Positions 59,216 through 64,000 of a stretch of 64,000 nt of DNA are shown in pieces; within the stretch, counting starts at the first letter, position 1; each line of letters opens with the position of its first letter. Position numbers and translations under genes: made by a program. The notes beneath the pieces were generated by a model. That model was given only the letters and a program-made list of their open reading frames with translations. It was not told the origin of the DNA and made no database searches. The stretch comes from CAUZIB01 sp963663925 (GTDB taxonomy: Bacteria > Acidobacteriota > Vicinamibacteria > Vicinamibacterales > UBA8438), in NCBI GenBank assembly GCA_965237405.1, contig OZ250139.1, positions 3,534,001-3,598,000 on the forward strand. The letters are read 5' to 3'.

Positions 59216-60732
59216 GGCAAACCCGGTTCCCCGCCAGCGCTTACTACGGTGGTAGCCGCGCTCCATGCAAGCTGATAGAACTGGAAGCCGAGGTCAGGAG
59301 CCAGGCCAAGCAGAATCGTCACGATCGCCGTGACCGCCAACGGCATGCTCATGGTCCACCGTGCCTCGCGGGATAGTCGTCCAACGCGTCCGGCTCCAGC
59401 ATTTCCGTTATTGTGATCGGGGGGGCGGAAGAACCCGTCGTAAAGGATCGGATAAAAATACATAACGTTCAAGAGACCGCTCGTCACAAGCACGAAGACA
59501 AACAGCGGATAACCCGCGTCGAGTGCACCCAGCCCAAGATTCCACTTGCCGATGAATCCCACGAAAAGTGGAATTCCGGCGAGCCCGCTGGCCCCCACTG
59601 CAAAAGCCGCCATCGTCACCGGCATTTCCTGTGCCATACCACGAAGCTCACTGACCTTGTTGCGGTGCTTCTCGATATGGATCGCGCCGGCCGCGAAGAA
59701 GAGTGTGATCTTCATGAACGCGTGCGCCACGAGGTAAAACATGGCACCCGCCAGAGCCGCCACCGAACCAATGGCAGCACCAAGGACAACGTACGAGAGT
59801 TGACCAATTGTGGAGTATGCTAGCCGTCGTTTCAGGTTCGTCTCGCCCAGCGCACGTATCGACGCGACCAGAATAGTCACCACGGCCGCTACGGCAAGCA
59901 GACCGGCCCCACCGATCGTCCGAAACAAGTCGACACCGAATACGTAGCCAACGACACGCAATACCCCAAAGACTCCCGCCTTGACGACGGCGACGGCATG
60001 AAGCAGGGCGCTAACCGGTGTCGGCGCCACCATGGCGGCGGGCAGCCAGCCGTGCAACGGCATGATCGCAGCCTTCACCCCAACGCCGATGATGAAGAAT
60101 AAAAAGAGCGGTAGCAGAACGGCAGTCCCCGCATCGGCAGGCAGGAAACCGCCCGCGCGAAACTCGGCACCGGGTGCGAGGACAGACGACCATATGACTG
60201 CCACCAGCAATGCCTGGCCTGCGAGCAGCGTGTAGACAAGATACTTGCGCCCGCCTGCCACGGCCGCCTCCGTCCGGTTGTGAACAACGAGCGGGTATGT
60301 GGCCAGCGTCAGGATCTCATAGAACACAAAGAACGTGGGGAGGTTCCCGGCGAACGCGATACCCATCGTCGCTGAAAGGCAGACGGCAAAGCTCGCAAAG
60401 TATCCGGTTTGGTTCGGACTGTTGTCGGCGCGCATATACCCGACCGAATAGACCGACGTGACCAACCACAGGCCGGAGGCGACGAGCGCAAACAGCAACC
60501 CGAGGGCATCGACTCGAAAGTGCAGCGGCGACCCGATCACGAGGCCAATCGGGACCGACTCAACGACCCCGTCCTGCAGCACGACCGGAACCATCGAGAC
60601 GACCAACCCGAACTTTGTCACGGCCGCCACGAAAGTGCACGTCTCCCGGAGCACTGGACGGTTCCCAACAAGCCGAATCAGCACAGCCGCTACCAGCGAC
60701 ACAAGGATGACGAGAAGAGGCCTATCCATCAC
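59212..60732 (-). CDS. MrpD/NuoM-type antiporter subunit (second copy)
   Basis: The 506-aa product has SVYSVGYMRADNSPNQTGYFASFAVCLSATMGIAFAGNLPTFFVFYEILTLATYPLVVH, PLHGWLPAAMVAPTPVSALLHAVAVVKAGVFGVLRV, NLKRRLAYSTIGQLSYVVLGAA, and FMKITLFFAAGAIH, all proton-translocation motifs of NuoLMN/MrpD. The channel Glu in FYEI and Lys in VKAG are kept. It follows the copy at 60729 with an ATGA overlap (60729-60732). Likely one antiporter module of the complex. Confidence 0.85.
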   Translation of the reverse strand: MMDRPLLVILVSLVAAVLIRLVGNRPVLRETCTFVAAVTKFGLVVSMVPVVLQDGVVESVPIGLVIGSPLHFRVDALGLLFALVASGLWLVTSVYSVGYMRADNSPNQTGYFASFAVCLSATMGIAFAGNLPTFFVFYEILTLATYPLVVHNRTEAAVAGGRKYLVYTLLAGQALLVAVIWSSVLAPGAEFRAGGFLPADAGTAVLLPLFLFFIIGVGVKAAIMPLHGWLPAAMVAPTPVSALLHAVAVVKAGVFGVLRVVGYVFGVDLFRTIGGAGLLAVAAVVTILVASIRALGETNLKRRLAYSTIGQLSYVVLGAAIGSVAALAGAMFYLVAHAFMKITLFFAAGAIHIEKHRNKVSELRGMAQEMPVTMAAFAVGASGLAGIPLFVGFIGKWNLGLGALDAGYPLFVFVLVTSGLLNVMYFYPILYDGFFRPPDHNNGNAGAGRVGRLSREARWTMSMPLAVTAIVTILLGLAPDLGFQFYQLAWSAATTVVSAGGEPGLP

Positions 60733-62198
60733 AGTTCGGGTAGCGCGGCCCGTACGACGGTGACGACAATCGGGTGGCTGAGTAACCCGAGCAGCAATAC
60801 CGCTGCACCAAGAGTGACTACCGGTCCCAGCATTCCGATTGGCACCTCGAATAACCGCGCGCGCCGGACGCCTTCGTCGCTGGGTGTGAAGAAGTACATC
60901 CGTTCAATGAGACGAAAGAAGTAGATGGCGCTGAGCAGGCTGCTAAAGACTAACGTCGCGACGAACGCCCAAGCACTCGCATCGACGGCCCCACGCAACA
61001 GATACCACTTCGAAAAGAAACCGGCGGTTGGCGGAAGCCCGATCATTGAGAGCGCGGCCAGTGTGAATACCGCAGAGGTCCACGGAAGCCGTTGACTCAT
61101 TCCAGAGAATCCGTTGACAGTCACTGCACGTGTTCGCCACACGATCACCCCCACCGCAAGAAAGAGGCAGCCCTTCATTACCGCGTGATTGACGATGTGC
61201 AGCAGCGCCCCGGTCAGCGCATCCGGATTTAAGAGAGAGAACCCAAACAGGATGAACCCCATCTGCGAGACGCTCGAATAGGCAAGCATTCGACGCACGT
61301 CGGTCTGTGCGAGAGCCATGACTGAACCGGCCACTGCCCCAGCGATCGCGACCCACCCCATAACGGAAATGATTTGGGCGGCAGCACCCTCCGCGCGCAG
61401 CACGAAATAGAGAATACGGAACAGCGCGTACGCACTCACCTTCGACATCACCGCAGCCATAAATCCGGTGACGGCAGCTGGTGCGTACGCGTACGCATCC
61501 GGTTGCCATGCGTGCAGCGGAAACACAGCCATCTTAATGGCCAAGCCAAGCACGATGAACGTCACAGCCACTCCGAACGGGGCCGTTCCAACGATCGTCG
61601 GCACGTGTGTCGTCAGGTCCGCCATATTCAGCGTGCCGGTCATTGCATAGAGATATCCAACACCCAACAAGTAGAAAGACGCCGCGATCGTGCCTAGCAG
61701 GAGGTAGCGGAATGTGGCAACGACGGCACGGGTCCCGCCCGTGGAGAGTAGCCCGTATGCGGCAAGTGACGCGACCTCAAGGAAGACATAAAGGTTGAAC
61801 ATGTCTCCCGCCACGACGATGCCGAGCAGTCCAGCCACGAGCAACAGAAACAGGCTATCGAACAGGCCGCTTCGACCTTCCGGAAGCTGCCGCCGCTGCG
61901 CGTCAGCGTAGATCGAAACGAGCGTCGCGACAAACGACACGAGCATGGCCATCCCGGCGCTGAGTGGATCAATGACGTACTCGATACCCCAGGGCGGAGC
62001 CCAGCCCCCCAACTCGTAGTGCCATGGTCCAGTGTCCAACACACGCAAGAGGGCTGTAGTTGCACAGAGGAAAACCGTCAGGCACACACCAGTGTCCAAC
62101 ACTTGCGCAGCGCGCACGTTCATCCTCGCAACGAGTGGAGTCATAATCGCCGCGACCAGTGGGATAACGACGATCAGTATGGGTAGGTGCGACGTCAC
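60729..62198 (-). CDS. mrpD: MrpD/NuoN-type antiporter subunit (first copy)
   Basis: This 489-aa product is closest to canonical MrpD: FNLYVFLEVASLAAYGLLSTGG, FPLHAWQPDAYAYAPAAVTGFMAAVMSKVSAYALFRIL, DVRRMLAYSSVSQMGFILFGFSL, LHIVNHAVMKGCLFLAVGVIVWRT, and SMIGLPPTAGFFSKWYL. Channel residues Glu (FLEV) and Lys (MSKV, VMKG, FSKW) are present. It overlaps mrpC by ATGA (62195-62198), as expected for mrpCD. Cation/proton exchange across the inner membrane. Confidence 0.88.
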   Translation of the reverse strand: MTSHLPILIVVIPLVAAIMTPLVARMNVRAAQVLDTGVCLTVFLCATTALLRVLDTGPWHYELGGWAPPWGIEYVIDPLSAGMAMLVSFVATLVSIYADAQRRQLPEGRSGLFDSLFLLLVAGLLGIVVAGDMFNLYVFLEVASLAAYGLLSTGGTRAVVATFRYLLLGTIAASFYLLGVGYLYAMTGTLNMADLTTHVPTIVGTAPFGVAVTFIVLGLAIKMAVFPLHAWQPDAYAYAPAAVTGFMAAVMSKVSAYALFRILYFVLRAEGAAAQIISVMGWVAIAGAVAGSVMALAQTDVRRMLAYSSVSQMGFILFGFSLLNPDALTGALLHIVNHAVMKGCLFLAVGVIVWRTRAVTVNGFSGMSQRLPWTSAVFTLAALSMIGLPPTAGFFSKWYLLRGAVDASAWAFVATLVFSSLLSAIYFFRLIERMYFFTPSDEGVRRARLFEVPIGMLGPVVTLGAAVLLLGLLSHPIVVTVVRAALPEL

Positions 62199-62566
62199 TC
62201 TTTCAACCGATCGAGTAACTCCGACTCCTCGAGAGTGCCGTATCGTCGGTGGATACGAATCAGTAAGGCAAGTGCGACACCTGTGGTACTAACACTGACG
62301 ACGATAGCGGTCAGCATCATGGCGTGCGGCAGCGGGTTAATGTAAGCCTCGGCGACAAGCGGCGGACCGTGCTCGATGGCGATGGGAGCTGTCGCGCCAC
62401 TCTTGGCGGACATTGCGATGAAGAAGGTAATGACGCCCACCTGCATCACGTTCATTGCCATCAGTTTCCTCACCAAGTGAGGCCCCGCCAACATGCCGTA
62501 CAGCCCGATGAGGAAGAGTGTGGTGGAGAACCAGTAGTGCAGATGTCCAACCAGGTCAGGTCCCAC
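62195..62566 (-). CDS. mrpC: MrpC/NuoK-type antiporter subunit
   Basis: The protein has three membrane helices in the NuoK/MrpC pattern: HYWFSTTLFLIGLYGMLAGPHLVRKLMAMNVMQVGVITFFIAMSAKSG and DPLPHAMMLTAIVVSVSTTGVALALLI-like NPLPHAMMLTAIVVSVSTTGVALALLIRIHRRYGT. I prefer GTG 62566, which has AGGAAGG upstream; ATG 62587 gives seven extra residues but no site. It overlaps mrpB by about 11 bp and mrpD by ATGA. Confidence 0.88.
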   Translation of the reverse strand: MGPDLVGHLHYWFSTTLFLIGLYGMLAGPHLVRKLMAMNVMQVGVITFFIAMSAKSGATAPIAIEHGPPLVAEAYINPLPHAMMLTAIVVSVSTTGVALALLIRIHRRYGTLEESELLDRLKE

Positions 62567-63005
62567 GCGACTGGTCCCCTTCCTCATCTCGGCTCAGAAC
62601 GTCAAAGATCGACACAATCACACCTGTCACACCCATGGTGATCCCGACCTCGATCCCGAGCGTCCCCATCGCACGCACCTCAGCCGGCTTTATTGGAAGC
62701 GGCAACGCCCCATAGTCCAGAAAGTTACCACCCCATACCATCGCAAGTAGTCCGATCCCGGCATAAACTGCTGGCCCAAGGCACGACAGAACCAGGGCAC
62801 TCCGCGGACCAAGACCAAGCGCCGTCTCTTCTCCTCGAACCAAGCGAAGAAGGATCACTGCCGCGGCCAGAATGACCCCTCCCTGAAATCCTCCGCCTGG
62901 ACTATCGTGCCCGTGGATAACGACATAGACCGCAAACAGGACCATGAATGGCACGAGCAACCTGCACGCGGTTTCCAGAACGCGGCTTCCGAACGCCGTC
63001 TTCAT
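62556..63005 (-). CDS. mrpB: MrpB/MnhB-type antiporter subunit
   Basis: The 149-aa product has the DUF4040/MnhB-like motif HGHDSPGGGFQGGVILAAAVILLRLVRG, then LSCLGPAVYAGIGLLAMVWGGNFLDYG and ITMGVTGVIVSIFDVLSRDEE with about four membrane helices. The GGGFQGG loop is diagnostic for MrpB. It starts at ATG 63005, two bases after the mbhE-like stop at 63008. Confidence 0.9.
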   Translation of the reverse strand: MKTAFGSRVLETACRLLVPFMVLFAVYVVIHGHDSPGGGFQGGVILAAAVILLRLVRGEETALGLGPRSALVLSCLGPAVYAGIGLLAMVWGGNFLDYGALPLPIKPAEVRAMGTLGIEVGITMGVTGVIVSIFDVLSRDEEGDQSRGT

Positions 63006-63007
63006 CT

Positions 63008-63340
63008 CTATCGCCTCGGGGAGGATGCCTTAGTCCGTTGTTTCATCGAGCGCGGTCTCCGCCCCTTCACACTGCGCGCTGACAGAATAACCAGGCACGC
63101 AAGACCGGCCGTAAAAATCACTATCAATTCGCCAAACGTGTCGTATCCTCGATAGTCTGCAAGCACACCGGTCACCATGTTTCGTGCACCGGTTTCCTCG
63201 GGGCCATGTTCGATGTACCGTGGCGCGACGTGCGTGGACGCAGGAGAACTGGGATCTCCAACTGCCGGCAGCTGTTGCCCAGCGAAGAATAAAATCGCAG
63301 CCGCTGGTACGAGTACTAGCAGACCCAAATTTGATCTCAT
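63008..63340 (-). CDS. MbhE-like subunit
   Basis: The 110-aa product starts MRSNLGLLVLVPAAAILFFAGQQLPAVGDP and contains the conserved SSPASTHVAPRYIEHGPEETGARNMVTGVLADYRGYDTFGELIVIFTAGLA, typical of the MbhE/MrpA C-terminal part (the Asp/Glu of RGYDTFGE). The frame is open for another 110 codons, but that is a shadow of the upstream genes. Its ATG overlaps the DUF4040 gene stop (ATGA, 63337-63340). Confidence 0.85.
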   Translation of the reverse strand: MRSNLGLLVLVPAAAILFFAGQQLPAVGDPSSPASTHVAPRYIEHGPEETGARNMVTGVLADYRGYDTFGELIVIFTAGLACLVILSARSVKGRRPRSMKQRTKASSPRR

Positions 63341-63579
63341 CGAATTCTCCGTGACGTCCGAAAGATGGCATTGGTAAAAAAGACTGTGGTGACGACCGCT
63401 CCAACAGCGGCTTCGGTAAACGCGACGTCCAACGCTCCCATAACCGCAAAAAAAATGGCGGAGAAGAAGCTGAAGGCACCAAATAAAACGACCGCTGCCA
63501 AGAGGTCCCGCACCGACAGCGCTGCGACCGCAGTAACGACAATCAATACCAAGAAAAACAGCGCAAGCCCATCGATCAT
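63337..63579 (-). CDS. MbhD/DUF4040-type subunit
   Basis: The 80-aa product is a two- or three-helix protein IDGLALFFLVLIVVTAVAALSVRDLLAAVVLFGAFSFFSAIFFAVMGALDVAFTEAAVGAVVTTVFF. The pattern ALDVAFTEAAVGA is that of MbhD and of the C-terminal part of MrpA. Start at 63579 overlaps the mnhG stop (ATGA). Instead of one long MrpA, this organism has separate MbhD- and MbhE-like subunits. Confidence 0.85.
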   Translation of the reverse strand: MIDGLALFFLVLIVVTAVAALSVRDLLAAVVLFGAFSFFSAIFFAVMGALDVAFTEAAVGAVVTTVFFTNAIFRTSRRIR

Positions 63580-63878
63580 AATTCGTCTTCTTCCGTCCAA
63601 TATCGCAGTCCCGAACGGCGCGCGGCACGACCGAGGGCGTGAGTTGCTGTCGGATTCGCGAGAGCGACAAACACGACGATCAGTAGGATCTTCACACTGA
63701 CCAGTGAGACACCTTCAGCAAAGGCCAAGGCCCCAAGCAATAGGGCCACGCCAAGCGTGTCGCACTTACCCATCGCGTGGAGGCGGCAGTAGAAATCCGG
63801 CAATCGCAGAACTCCAATAACACCGGCCAAGATGAAGAAAAACCCGGTGAGAGCCAGAAGGGTGACGAACGCCGTCAT
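63576..63878 (-). CDS. mnhG: MnhG/MrpG-type antiporter subunit
   Basis: The 100-aa product has three helices, FVTLLALTGFFFILAGVIGVLRLPDFYCRLHAMGKCDTLGVALLLGALAF and VSVKILLIVVFVALANPTATHALGRAA, with the MrpG motif RLPDFYCRLHA-K-DTLG. It overlaps mrpF by ATGA (63875-63878). Expected size and order. Confidence 0.92.
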   Translation of the reverse strand: MTAFVTLLALTGFFFILAGVIGVLRLPDFYCRLHAMGKCDTLGVALLLGALAFAEGVSLVSVKILLIVVFVALANPTATHALGRAARRSGLRYWTEEDEL

Positions 63879-64000
63879 GACGCCTCCCCCTTTTGCTCAA
63901 AATACCGTGCGAGGGCTAGTGTTCCCACGAAACTGAGTAGCCCGTATGACAAGGCAATATCGACGTAGATCTCGATACGCTCCGTCCAGAATCCCACCAC
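63875..64000 (-). CDS. mrpF: MrpF-type antiporter subunit (C-terminal part; runs off the window)
   Basis: The last 41 codons are in the window: YVDIALSYGLLSFVGTLALARYFEQKGEAS, matching the second half of MrpF (…D-ALxYxLLxFIGTxAxARYLE). The start lies beyond 64000. Stop TGA overlaps the mnhG ATG. Confidence 0.8.
   Translation of the reverse strand: MVGFWTERIEIYVDIALSYGLLSFVGTLALARYFEQKGEAS

Overview
The window is GC-rich bacterial chromosome. Several features fit an Acidobacteriota (Vicinamibacteria-like) genome: secreted paralogues with a 'GxPDLQGxW' motif next to a DUF6152 gene, NIPSNAP and sorbosone-dehydrogenase-type secreted proteins, a Ser/Thr-kinase glycine loop followed by a TolB-like propeller, TPR-fused multihaem cytochromes, and an Mrp/Mbh-like antiporter operon. 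Taxonomy is inferred from gene content only.

Layout. 1-2806 is the int-proximal end of an integrative element (A) seated in the 3' end of tRNA-Ser(GCT). 2978-9584 holds a sugar-dehydrogenase-like gene and the leucine genes: leuB and a short leuA, a divergent LysR regulator, then leuD and leuC. leuC abuts a DUF4340/GldG/ABC-ATPase transporter set (9584-14441). 14475-20978 has a 5'-nuclease, rpoD (one frameshift), ahcY (two frameshifts) and a DEAD-box helicase. 21238-27963 has a 3-hydroxyisobutyrate-dehydrogenase-like enzyme, two related eight-haem cytochromes, a DUF2231 membrane protein and a racemase-like protein.

28067-39299 is a decaying secreted-protein region hit by three different insertion sequences. 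An IS30 (29263-30499, 3-bp duplication) splits a 'PDLQG' gene. An IS1182 (33641-35260, CTAG duplication) sits in the shared stop codon of two convergent genes. An IS110 (about 36709-38063) splits a sulfatase. An ABC-F gene here is also broken. Removing the IS30 or the IS110 restores an uninterrupted reading frame.

39684-44843 is a second, related integrative element (B) in tRNA-Ser(TGA). It is delimited by a 15-bp repeat of the tRNA 3' end. A and B share integrase, an unnamed 'VPTGT' protein and an AlpA-like regulator in the same order. Each carries a pair of palindromes about two helical turns apart at the same site, but with unrelated sequences. A has lost the integrase HxxR histidine. B keeps that residue but three of its other genes are broken.

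44928-57218 is core metabolism and information processing: serS, galU, an FmdB-like protein, a DUF885 peptidase-like protein, rsmI, a TPR-like protein, glmU-glmS and a UvrD/PcrA helicase, with one AT-richer islet holding a HEPN-like ORF. 57219-64000 is the downstream part of a tightly overlapping Mrp/Mbh-like cation antiporter operon read leftward (mrpF, mnhG, mbhD, mbhE, mrpB, mrpC and three NuoLMN/MrpD-type subunits).
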